DNA from: Paramicrosporidium saccamoebae
Taxonomy: Eukaryota > Rozellomycota
Reading direction: 5' to 3'
Length of the DNA stretch: 28,191 bases
Assembly: GCA_002794465.1 (NCBI GenBank)
Contig: MTSL01000161.1
Coordinates: 1 to 28,191 of the forward strand
Part shown: piece after piece, positions 1-8,700 of the stretch
Numbering within the stretch: the first letter of the stretch is position 1
How the letters are laid out: every line of letters begins with the position of its first letter
The notes under the pieces: generated by a model
What the model was told of the DNA's origin: nothing
The model's input: only the letters and a program-made list of their open reading frames with translations
The model's database searches: none
Translations under genes and position numbers: made by a program

Positions 1-167
1 CTGCATGAGCCCGCCTTCCAGCACATCATAGCCGAGCCTCTCAGCTCTACATAGCATCGGACCCATTCGCTCTTTTTCCTCCGGCCATCCCGGTCTTCGT
101 AAACCCTCCTATGAACAAACCCCGACTGGTAAAGCTTTTCCTGAAACACTGCGTAAAGGTCGTCCAT
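1..167 (-). CDS. PH-domain protein, N-terminal fragment (SKG3/CAF120-like), runs off the left edge
   Basis: Read on the minus strand from the ATG at 167-165, the frame stays open for 55 codons to the window edge. The peptide starts MDDLYAVFQEKLYQSGF and then gives the first strands of a pleckstrin-homology fold: GFVHRR (strand 1), a basic loop DGRRKKSEW, then WVRCYVELRGS and CWKAG. The pattern E-W-x-x-C-Y-V-E-L-x-G-x-x-M-x-x-W resembles fungal PH proteins of the SKG3/CAF120 type, recalled from memory. PH domains bind phosphoinositides or proteins at membranes. The frame is also open for over 30 codons upstream of this ATG, so the true start or a 5' exon may lie further right. The coding call is fairly sure, the family call less so. 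Confidence 0.6.
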   Translation of the reverse strand, partial: MDDLYAVFQEKLYQSGFVHRRVYEDRDGRRKKSEWVRCYVELRGSAMMCWKAGSC

Positions 168-371
168 GCACAACCCGGCGCTGCGCTTGATTAAATGGCG
201 TTCGAAGCCACTGATGTATACTTGCTTGACACGATATGGTTGAAATGAGCACGAATTTGGTGATATGGAGATATTAAGAAGTATCACAATATTTGTTTAT
301 CTAATTGACCAATCAGCGTCTCCAATGTCTTATATTGCTTGTCGGCTATTCGGCAGTAAGATGACCGTAGG
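168..371. promoter_or_regulatory. Divergent promoter interval with CCAATCAG box
   Basis: The 204 bp separate the minus-strand PH gene from the plus-strand signal-peptide gene. They contain CCAATCAG at 309-316, an NF-Y-type core that recurs upstream of other genes in this window. A five-codon upstream ORF (ATG at 361, stop TGA at 373-375) overlaps the start of the plus-strand gene. No clear TATA element was assigned. Confidence 0.5.
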
Positions 372-1586
372 ATGATGGTAGGACTATTTATCCTGTGGTT
401 GGTGCTATCAGGAATGGCTACCAGTGAAAACCAGACTTGGAATGCCTTCCGGAAGGCAATGGATGAACAGTTCCCTGATGCTTACGTTGGGACACTAAAA
501 CTGCCGAACAATGTGCATAGCATTCTCCCATCTAAGCTCAGGGATACTGAGGATCTATCCACACTTGATCGATTCGCCTCATACTTTACAAAGAGCGATG
601 CTGGGTTGGCCGCTGTTCTTCTTCTGGCAATAAGTGAAAAGTTTAGCTCTGGCCTGTTCCAAAGACTGCTAGTCCCTCGAAGGGACTGGGTAACACCGGA
701 TCTGTGGGGTCGCATCTTGTCCAAAATCCGGGAAAACTCTGGAGATAGGTTTGCAGAGTACTATTTAGCTGTGCTCAAGTGCATATCATATGTAGAGGTC
801 CTGGCTTCCTATTTCTCACCTGCATTTGACGGAATTACTGACGAGCCTGTCGCCACAATAGTCCGTCTGACGCCCTTCTATTATATTATCAAGAAACCTG
901 ACAAGCACAGCGAAAAGCTTCGTAAAGAGTTTGTATCAATTCTGGTGCCTACAACGACTGAGCCCGTTTCCAAGTACTTGCCAGTGCTGGAGTTGTATCT
1001 CCAGAATAGTGGGTATCTGAAACGTGCCATGTCCAACGAGCAAGACTACTTTAATCTCAACAAATGGGTCCACTCTACATTTCTCAATTCTTCAGATGCT
1101 GTTGGATTCATTATCGAAAATGACTTGCACAATCTGGCATATATTGCCTTCTTGCCCGGGTTCTTAAGTGAGCATCTTGATGTTGCTCTGAAAAAGTGCG
1201 CATTTAAGATTCTGTCAACTTTTCTTTCCAGAAATCGTCCCGACAGTATCAAAAGCAGAACAAAGCCGTGTTCACGAATAGCGCACTTGCTCAATCTCTA
1301 CTCCAGCCTGTCAGTTGTACCAAATGTAGTGCCATGTCGTCCAAAAGAAGCGTTGTCAAAGCTGACCGAGTTGAAACTGGATTTTACATTTTTACGGAAA
1401 TTCAAGGACACTGAGGATATTTACACGGCATGTCACTTGCTTATGGGTCGTTTATTTGAGATGCCCATGGACTTTATCTCGTTCGAAGCTTGGATTACAG
1501 AAGTGGACTATCCGGCGAGTCTCAATGATATGCTCGAGAGCTACTGTGACGTCTACGAGATGGAACCGAATTTCAAGATTGTCTAA
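372..1586 (+). CDS. Unknown helical protein with N-terminal signal peptide
   Basis: This is a single open frame of 404 codons from ATG 372 (a second in-frame ATG is at 375). The first 18 or so residues (MMVGLFILWLVLSGMATS) are a hydrophobic core ending in small residues, typical of a secretory signal peptide with cleavage near residues 16-18. No later membrane segment is evident. The rest looks mainly alpha-helical with several hydrophobic helices and a few scattered cysteines. I do not recognise the family. A secreted or ER-lumenal protein is the simplest reading; a signal anchor is the alternative. The start context is unusual: ATG 372 overlaps the TGA of a five-codon upstream ORF starting at 361. 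Hairpin-containing repeats follow its stop. Confidence 0.7.
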   Translation: MMVGLFILWLVLSGMATSENQTWNAFRKAMDEQFPDAYVGTLKLPNNVHSILPSKLRDTEDLSTLDRFASYFTKSDAGLAAVLLLAISEKFSSGLFQRLLVPRRDWVTPDLWGRILSKIRENSGDRFAEYYLAVLKCISYVEVLASYFSPAFDGITDEPVATIVRLTPFYYIIKKPDKHSEKLRKEFVSILVPTTTEPVSKYLPVLELYLQNSGYLKRAMSNEQDYFNLNKWVHSTFLNSSDAVGFIIENDLHNLAYIAFLPGFLSEHLDVALKKCAFKILSTFLSRNRPDSIKSRTKPCSRIAHLLNLYSSLSVVPNVVPCRPKEALSKLTELKLDFTFLRKFKDTEDIYTACHLLMGRLFEMPMDFISFEAWITEVDYPASLNDMLESYCDVYEMEPNFKIV

Positions 1587-1868
1587 ATTATTGTGAGACT
1601 GGTCGTAGCGACCAAGGGATCTTGATTCGTAGATAGAGTGGTAGCCACTGAGGAGCCTTGATCCATAAATACTGCGAGGCCATTAGCCGTGACCGAGGGG
1701 CCTTGATCCGTGATATTACCTCTTAGTTTAACTCACGCTATACCATCGTGCTGATCTACAGTGTACTCTCGTAATCTAGGCAATATAATTAATAGACAAG
1801 TTTATTGCTTCAGTCTGACCGAGCGAAAAGAAAATTTAGTTTGATGAATTTTTAGAACAAGAGGAAGG
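1587..1868. repeat. Intergenic space with about three imperfect hairpin-containing repeats
   Basis: Downstream of the unknown secreted protein, three imperfect copies of a 36-45 bp unit end in CTTGATTCGT (1621), CTTGATCCAT (1657) and CTTGATCCGT (1702). Copies 1 and 2 each carry a perfect 5-bp stem around a TAG loop: GGTCG-TAG-CGACC and AGTGG-TAG-CCACT. Copy 3 has lost the pairing. The rest, about 1716-1868, is AT-rich upstream sequence for NEM1 with nothing else I can identify. Confidence 0.55.
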
Positions 1869-2798
1869 ATGAACCCACCAAACAATGAAGACGCTCTCAA
1901 GGAGGTAAAGGCGTCTGTCTATGCACTGCTCAGTTGGCCGGTCGAATATGTGGGCTCATTTTTTGGTGACGGGAAGAATCTTTCTACTGACTCTATTTCA
2001 TCAACGGCAGGTCGCGACTATGAGGACCCTCTGGTGGCACGAAGCAAACTTGTCGACCGACATGGACGTTTTAGCGAGAGCTTTGAAGAGCAATTTACAT
2101 TGCTGTCATTTTCTTCCGGGCTTGGGGCCGCTGCTGATGCCAGTCCTCCCGAGCACTCATTGCATGGAATCTTTGTACCTACAAACATTGATGATTGGAG
2201 CACGTTTGCGGCTTCATTGCCCGATGCTTCCTTTCCTCGATACAAAATGGTCTTGCCAAAAAAGACCAAGATTTTGGCACTCGACCTGGATGAGACACTG
2301 GTACATTCGACCTCGAGAAGCTCTGGCGATTGCGACTTTTTTGTCGAAGTGCTGGTGGACCGTAGCTCGTGTCTTTATTACGTGTTCAAAAGGCCACATA
2401 TTGAACAATTTCTGGAAACGGTGGCAAACTGGTACCACCTTGTCATATATACTGCCAGTCTAAAGGAGTATGCAGAGCCCGTGGTTAACTGGCTAGATAG
2501 GGGAAGACAGATTTTCAAAAAAAGGTTATTTCGTGCAGCTTGCACAGAGAAAATGGGAATGTTTGTCAAGAACCTCTCCCTTGTAGATCCAGATTTATCA
2601 CGTGTCTGTCTTATTGACAATTCTCCAGCGTCATTCCTTATGCACCCAGACAATGGGATTCCAATTGAAAGCTGGACACACGACCGATCCGACACTTGTC
2701 TTCTTGACATGCTGCCTTTTCTTGATGCTCTCCGATTTGTAGATGACGTGCGTTGCATCTTGTCGCTCCGTAGGATCCAGTCCCACACTGGCCCCTAA
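1869..2798 (+). CDS. NEM1: NEM1/CTDNEP1 (Dullard) family protein phosphatase
   Basis: A 309-codon intronless frame starts at ATG 1869. The C-terminal two thirds is an FCP1/SCP-type HAD phosphatase domain. The catalytic motif DLDETLVHS begins at Asp139, with the nucleophile Asp139 and the general acid Asp141. Later come KRPHIEQFL, YTASLKEYA and the diagnostic CLIDNSPASFLMHPDNGIPI segment. In yeast and animals this phosphatase, with the Spo7/CNEP1R1 partner, dephosphorylates the phosphatidate phosphatase Pah1/lipin at the ER and nuclear envelope, so steering phosphatidate to diacylglycerol rather than phospholipid. That role is taken from the family. The N-terminus has only a short hydrophobic stretch (about residues 16-33) that looks amphipathic rather than clearly membrane-spanning. 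No partner gene was seen here. Neighbouring lipid genes (phosphatidylserine synthase, FAS) fit the theme. Confidence 0.88.
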   Translation: MNPPNNEDALKEVKASVYALLSWPVEYVGSFFGDGKNLSTDSISSTAGRDYEDPLVARSKLVDRHGRFSESFEEQFTLLSFSSGLGAAADASPPEHSLHGIFVPTNIDDWSTFAASLPDASFPRYKMVLPKKTKILALDLDETLVHSTSRSSGDCDFFVEVLVDRSSCLYYVFKRPHIEQFLETVANWYHLVIYTASLKEYAEPVVNWLDRGRQIFKKRLFRAACTEKMGMFVKNLSLVDPDLSRVCLIDNSPASFLMHPDNGIPIESWTHDRSDTCLLDMLPFLDALRFVDDVRCILSLRRIQSHTGP

Positions 2799-2910
2799 CT
2801 GTCTTGCTGTGTGAGATGGGGATAGAGAAATTATGTGCTATGATGTACTTGAGAGCCCGGGATAAAAGGTCTGTTAGTAAATAGAAAGAATCTGTAAGAT
2901 GTGATAAAGG

Positions 2911-3105
2911 ATCTCTGAGAGGCAGTATGTCTAAAAATCCCAGGAGGGTGGGTATCTGAGAGGTAGCAATGTCTACAAACCCAGGAGGGTGGATCTCTGA
3001 AAGGTAGCATAACTATAAACCTCAGGAGAATGGACCTCTGAGAGGTATTATGCCTATAAACTCCAGGAGAAGGAATCTTTGTAAAATGATACATTTATAA
3101 TTCCA
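2911..3105. repeat. Minisatellite, about 40-bp unit, 4 good copies plus a degenerate fifth
   Basis: Units begin at about 2911, 2954, 2993 and 3034 (43, 39, 41 and 40 bp), followed by a decayed copy from about 3074. Each has the form A-YCTGAGAGG-(T/C)AGYA-n-GTCTAYAAAC-CCAGGAG-GGTGG. A weak earlier copy may lie at 2885-2910. The array fills the space between the convergent ends of NEM1 (stop 2798) and RRP40 (stop 3120). Confidence 0.85.
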
Positions 3106-3115
3106 CATGCTTCAT

Positions 3116-3121
3116 TTTATT
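3116..3121 (-). terminator. Poly(A) signal AATAAA overlapping the RRP40 stop codon
   Basis: On the minus strand the gene ends TAATAAA: the stop TAA is 3122-3120 and AATAAA is 3121-3116. Confidence 0.5.
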
Positions 3122-3864
3122 AATTCGAACGCGCAATCTCTCTTATCCTCTCAGCGACCCATGTCATGCCGTTAGTAGATGATCCCAAGAGTATGTTTGC
3201 AATCCGGATTACATCAATCGGCTTGTTAGAATTGAGGACAAATCGGCCATTGGCGCCAACAACTATTTCAAAGGCGAGGTTTTTCCCCAGCAACTCCAAA
3301 ACTGGATTATCAAATACTTGCAAACTTTGCGAAAGATTGCAGGAACAGGCGTACATCATTCCACCTGCCACCTCGCCAAATCCCTCCGACCTGTTTTCTG
3401 AATCAAAGCACACCAGCTCTGGCTCCATATCCTTGTTGGCCACACTGACGCGAGCAAAAACAACATCACCAATGGCCAGATTTGGCCGATTCTTCTTGGT
3501 TGTACCATCAAAACCAGTAAAGTTTAGCATGGCCGGACTGCTGGACCCCAAGTCTACTTTGTAGGCATCTGCTAGTCGGGCACTTATGACTCCAACAACC
3601 AAATCATTGGGGGCTGGTATGTACTAAAGCGTAAGGAGAGAAAGATGGACATACGCGCTTCTGGTGTCCCTCTATCCAAAATTTGTTCGGCTTGGCATAG
3701 TGCAGTAGGCCAGCACGGGCGGCCAGGATACTGTCTCCTGATTGTATCAGGCCAGTACCCAGCTTAATAACGGGCAACTGGTCATCGCCTCGCTTCTCTG
3801 AAAACACTCTTTCTACAATTGGCGTAATATTGGTTCCAGGAATGACGACTCCCAACGCAGACAT
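3120..3864 (-). CDS. RRP40: Exosome complex subunit RRP40 (EXOSC3), two exons
   Basis: Exon 1 is 3864-3655 and exon 2 is 3623-3120, joined over a 31-nt intron (3654-3624, GTATGT...TTTAG, phase 0), giving 237 residues, close to yeast Rrp40. The join yields the family's FWIEGHQKR-YIPAPNDLVVG segment. An N-terminal domain (KLGTGLIQSGD, ARAGLLHY) is followed by an S1 domain (GVISARLADAYKVDLGSS, LNFTGFDG, VGDVVFARV-like) and a C-terminal KH domain with the Rrp40 signature GANG. Rrp40 is a cap subunit of the nuclear and cytoplasmic RNA exosome, which threads RNA to the Rrp44/Dis3 nuclease. The stop codon overlaps an AATAAA signal (minus strand, 3121-3116), implying a very short 3' UTR. Confidence is high. 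Confidence 0.93.
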
Positions 3865-4294
3865 TAAACAGAAGCTTAAACTTGTGAGGTAGTATATTTA
3901 CGGACCAGGGATAATGGGCCTTTGTTATGAGTACCGCATAGTTGGAATAATAACACGTACTTTGTTAGGCGGGAAGAGATGGATTAAGACGAGACGAGAC
4001 GAGGTGAAGTGAAATGAAATGAAGCGCGACGAGATAAAGTGAAATAAGGCGAGACGAGATGAAACAAGATGAAAACTCGTTCGCTATTAATCCAACGGCC
4101 TAATTCAGGCGAGAAGAAAACATGCTCACTGCTTGTTGCTAATCTTAGGATCGTAAAAATACAAATCTCATTGCTCTCAAATACCCAACTAAGCAATTCT
4201 CTACGTCGTAGCTATATGCCGGATTAAAGGCGCCAGATACTTTAATAACTCGCACATCAGCCGATCCTCTTGCCTTTACTCTCAACCTCACAAT
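3865..4294. repeat. Intergenic space with a purine-rich pentanucleotide tract framed by an inverted repeat
   Basis: The 430 bp lie between the RRP40 start and the phosphatidylserine synthase stop, both on the minus strand, so they should hold the RRP40 promoter. From about 3988 to 4078 the plus strand is a degenerate 5-bp repeat (GAGAC, GAGAT, GAAAT, GAAGT and similar, about 18 units). An exact 8-bp inverted repeat, TGGATTAA (3980-3987) and TTAATCCA (4087-4094), frames it. From 4095 to 4294 I see no gene or clear signal. Confidence 0.75.
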
Positions 4295-5586
4295 TTACTC
4301 ATTTTTGGTCTTTGTACCGAACAATTTGTTGCGCAGCCAGAACTGCCAAACGGGGAAAAGAATGAGGAGAATCACAAGACCTGTCCAAAACCGGATCACA
4401 TAAAGAGGCGCAGGTTGCGGGAACTGATGGCGGCCAAACTTGATGCAAATAAGAGTCTCAATGACAATGACGGCTACTGTGAGCCATGCTTGAGTACCAA
4501 TTTTTTTGCAGTTAGGATCGGTAAAGTACTGATATGCTTCACGAAGTGCTACGGCTCCCATCAAGGCATGCAAAATAATGCGCGCTACATTAATGAAATG
4601 TGCCGGCGGGATCCATAGGAGATATTTGAGATAAAAGGCATTCATTTCGCTTGCCAGGAACTAGAGAATAAGAACGCAAAGGAACTGTTACAAATATGGT
4701 GACAATCAGGACGACACAATACCCTTTGAAACTCTTTGCAGCAGCCCAGTCAAAGGAAACCCAACTGTGAGGGGTAAACTGCCCAAATGTTCTCCTCATC
4801 TTTCCCGACATGCCTGGGATATCCCGGATGCTGCGCCAATTGTAAGTCTTCATTGCCAAATACTTGCAGGTCTTCATCCCGGCCCAAATCCCCAGCCAGT
4901 TACAGATAAGCACGTCCAGAATCCAATGGTCCCACCAGCATTCCGCAAAGTTTGGCAACTGGTGCTGCAAAGAGTACTCCATCACTTCAAACATTACCGA
5001 AACAATCCAGCAGAGCCATTCGTCGCGGAGAATGAGAGCCTTACCGAACCATCCAAAGGTATGGGCGGCCACAAATACATCCAGTTGCTGGTAAATGGAG
5101 GACCATTTGAGTCGACAATCGTCGGCATAGGCTCGCTCTTGCAAGGGAACCCCAAGGGCTGGATCAATGAATGCCACAAGCTTTCGGGCATCATTCAGAT
5201 TTTGGAAAAAGATGTAAATCAAGAACATTAGGTAGATTACAGAGATGGCTTGAACAGCACGCCAAAAGACGGGGTGGGGACGGATAAATGGTCCGTCTCT
5301 CAGCTGAGTCATACCATAAAAGACAAAGAACAAGGCTGCCACAGCAATTCCACTACACATTAACACTCGGTAAGAAAGAGTACCGAACAGAGTTGTAAGA
5401 GGTAGCATGGTCGGCTGTCCCAAAGAGGGCAACATGGAGAAATCCCGCAAGCATTAAGAACAAGACAGTCAAAGTGTGGGGCTGATAGAGAAACCCAATA
5501 GTTGGGTCAATGGGGTCGCGGTAGGTGTACTCATTAAAGTCGAGTTGCGAAACAGGTCGCTTTCTGGGAGACTTTCGAGATTGCAT
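4295..5586 (-). CDS. PTDSS: Base-exchange phosphatidylserine synthase (PTDSS1/2 type), three exons
   Basis: Exons 5586-5384, 5352-4692 and 4660-4295 join over two 31-nt introns (5383-5353, 4691-4661) to give 409 residues. The product matches the PSS family along its length: FLYQPHTLT near the N-terminus, NSVRGIAV across intron 1, DGPFIRPHPVFWRAVQ, HTFGWFGKALILRD, LPNFAECWWDHWILDVLICNWLGIW, TYNWRSIRDI, QFTPHSW, then NAFYLKYLLW, DPNCKKIGTQAWL and CIKFG. About nine or ten hydrophobic segments fit a polytopic ER protein. Animal enzymes exchange serine for the head group of phosphatidylcholine or phosphatidylethanolamine. No CDP-alcohol phosphatidyltransferase motif of the fungal Cho1 type is present. 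The start is the first in-frame ATG, followed by a basic stretch (RKSPRKR). It is divergent from FAS. Family confidence is high; donor preference cannot be read. Confidence 0.93.
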
Positions 5587-5788
5587 TTCCGAATCCCCTG
5601 TAGTGCCCACCCCCAAACCAGTCTGTAGAATGTGTAGAATGTAACTTAACTAGTTCAATGAACGCCCTAATTGAGACCATGTTGATTTTGGCCTCGAAAG
5701 CTATTGGCAATTTACCGATTAGAGTGGCATCCAATCATACCAAACTCTGGGGTGATTCCAATCGATAATTTAGCCAGTGTCCCAGATA
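5587..5788. promoter_or_regulatory. Shared divergent promoter of PTDSS and FAS with SRE-like and CCAAT motifs
   Basis: The 202 bp separate the two start codons. They contain ATTGG at 5703-5707, CCAAT at 5731-5735 and 5758-5762, and on the minus strand ATCACCCCAG at 5756-5747. That decamer differs from the vertebrate LDLR sterol regulatory element ATCACCCCAC only at the last base. SREBP sites next to NF-Y (CCAAT) sites are typical of animal lipid genes; function here is inference. Confidence 0.5.
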
Positions 5789-8700
5789 ATGAGTGCTCCT
5801 CAAAGCAACATGTTGCGTTATCCGTCTCCCGAAAGCATTCGTGCCATCTCTCAGGATAAAACCGGCCGACCCTTGGTCATCCGCGGCCCCAAATCTGAGG
5901 TAGTGCTGTACATTTCGGCAGACCTGTGGAACACTGCGGAGCGCGTACGTGATGATTACAAACTTCGTACCGCCCGCGAGACAATAGTGGAAGAGTATAA
6001 TGAGATGGAATTGTTATTAGCTTTCATGCGACACACTAGGCTTTACGTGTCTATGCACTCGGAAGACTTTCCGATTCGGTCACTGTACAAGCAGCTGTTT
6101 ATGACCCTGCATCTAAAGTACCTTGGGGGCTGCGAGCCGCACTCTTGTATAAAGGAGCAACTGGAAACCCTGGAATTGCGTGACTCTCTTCGGATTTACT
6201 ACGAGGCGTTTGTGGAGCTGCGCGATCATGACAAGTCTGAAGACATTGCGAACTTTTCTCCAAAGTCTGCCCTCTTTGGGGAAGTTAGGGAAGAGCGTGC
6301 AAAACTGCTGTGCGTCTTTGGCGGGCAAGGGAACACTGAAGATTTGCTAGAAGAGCTCGTGGAGCTCGAGTATACTTATCAGCCGCTATGTAGACCATTT
6401 TTGAAAACCGTCTGCCGCAATCTTGTAAATTTGAGTCAGGATCCTGCCGCCATGGAGTATCTTTCCAAGGGATTCGATATTCTACATTGGATTGATGAGC
6501 CTGATTCCAGGCCCCCAAGACAATATCTCTTCTCGGCTGCTGTGAGCCTGCCTCTGGTGGGACTGATTCAGATTCTCAATTACTATATCACTTGCCAGAT
6601 TCTGGGAAAAACTCCCGGACTGCTCCGGGAAAGCTTGACGGCTACTACTGGACATAGCCAAGGCATTGTTTCTGCCTCTGTCATTTCAATGTCGACGACC
6701 GAGGAGGAACTGATGGAGAACACTAATAATGCCCTGCAGATTCTATTTTGGATTGGACTACGATCTATGCAGGAATATCCCGAAGTGACCTTGGATCCCA
6801 AAATCCAAGCTGACTCGACTGCCAACGGAGAGGGCGTTCCCACTCCTATGCTTGCTGTGACAAACCTCACCCTCCAAGATTTACAGACTCAGGTGGATAT
6901 TTCAAACAAATTTTTGGCTCCCACTGAAAAGATTGAAATTTCGCTTCATAATGGACCACGAGCCTTTGTCTGCTCAGGCCCGCCAAAGTCACTCTATGGA
7001 CTGAATTTGCTTTTGCGTAAGCTGAAGGCAGGATCGTCTCTAGACCAGAGCAAGATTCCCTTTTCTGAGCGCAAATTAAAGTTTAGTACCAAATTTTTGC
7101 CAATATCATCGCCATTTCACTGCTCGTACTTGTCAAAGGCCGTTGACAAGATTATGAATGACTTTCAAAGAAACAATTTGAAGCTTTCACCGAGTTTTTT
7201 TTCTATCCCAGTCATTGCCACAGACTCCGGTAGACTATTTAGTGTTTCTTATTCCTAGGATTGCCAATCGACGCTTCCAACAATCTACTGAGAGCTTTGG
7301 TCGAACAGATTTGTATTAGGCCCGTGTATTGGATGGTTGCGATAACGGCCAAACCGACCACGCACATTTTGGACTTTGGACCGGGTCATGCATCAGGAAT
7401 TGGTGCCTTGACGCACAGAAATGTGGACGGATCTGGTGTACAAGTTGTTTTAGCCGGTACTATTGAAACTCCCATTTCGCATCTTCAGTCTCGTCGACAT
7501 TTATTTGGATCATCAGCATCGTCCGTTCGGTATGGGGTCAACTGGGGTGCAAAGTTCCAGCCCAAACTGGTTCACAGTAAGGCTGATGGGAAGATTTATG
7601 TGGATACTCCCTACAGTCGCCTGTTAGGTACGACTGCGTTAGTGGATCTAATTGTGTAGGAAAGCAGCCCATTATGGTTGCTGGAATGACACCATCCACG
7701 GTTGATGGTGACTTTGTTGCAGCATGCATTAACGCGGGGTATCACGTGGAGCTCGCAGGAGGAGGCCACTACAACGAAAAAGCACTCCGCGACAAGGTCA
7801 AGATGATCTCGGCAAAAGTGAGCGCTGGGAGCGGAATAAGTCTCAATGTGCTATTCATCAACCAGCGTCAATGGGGATTCCAATTTCCGCTGGCCCAGGT
7901 TTTAAGAAAAGAGGGCGTCCCGATTGATGGATTCACGGTGGCTGCTGGAGTACCTTCATTAGAGTTGGCTACAGAAATCATTGCGGCCCTCCTTGCTGTT
8001 GGGATTCGTCACGTCTCATTTAAGCCGGGTTCGATTGAAGGAATCATGCAGGTCGTGACGATTGCCAAGCATAACAGTGACTGTCCCATTATTCTCCAAT
8101 GGACCGGAGGAAGGGCAGGTGGCCATCACAGTTATGAAGATTTTTACCAGCCCATCCTGGACGCTTATTCAGCCATTAGATCGTGTGAGAACATTTACCT
8201 AGTAGCTGGGAGCGGGTTTGGAGATGGCGAGGGCACTTTTCCATACATTGATGGATCGTGGAGTCACGAGTTTAATTTTCCGTCCATGCCATTTGATGGT
8301 ATTCTCTTGGGATCACGTATGATGGTTGCCAAGGAAGGCAAGGCATCAAAGACAGTCAAGGAAACCATTGCTTCGGTTGCTGGTGTTGACAATGAGAAAG
8401 AATGGGTAAAGTCCTACAAGGGTCCTGCTGGAGGTGTTGTGACTGTGATATCTGAGCTGGGAGAGCCCATTCATAAGATTGCCACCCGTGGCGTGTTGCT
8501 ATGGAAAGAGCTCGATGAGACAGTATTCAAACTACCCCGAGACAAGCGTTTGGAGTATTTGATGAAACACAAGAGCCGCATAATACAGCGCTTGAATCAG
8601 GACTCTCACAAGGTCTGGTTTGGAAAGCTGGGTTCTGGGGCGGCTGCTGATCTCGACGAAATGACTTATTATGAGGTCCTTGACCGAATGGCCGAGCTAC

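Noticed and set aside
3984..4196. Minus-strand 70-codon frame over the pentanucleotide tract
   Set aside because: Simple-sequence translation (FHLTSPRL-like) without conserved features.
7259..7627. Separate small gene between FAS pieces
   Set aside because: It joins in frame on both sides across 29- and 32-nt introns and contains the conserved FAS motif HILDFGPGHASG.
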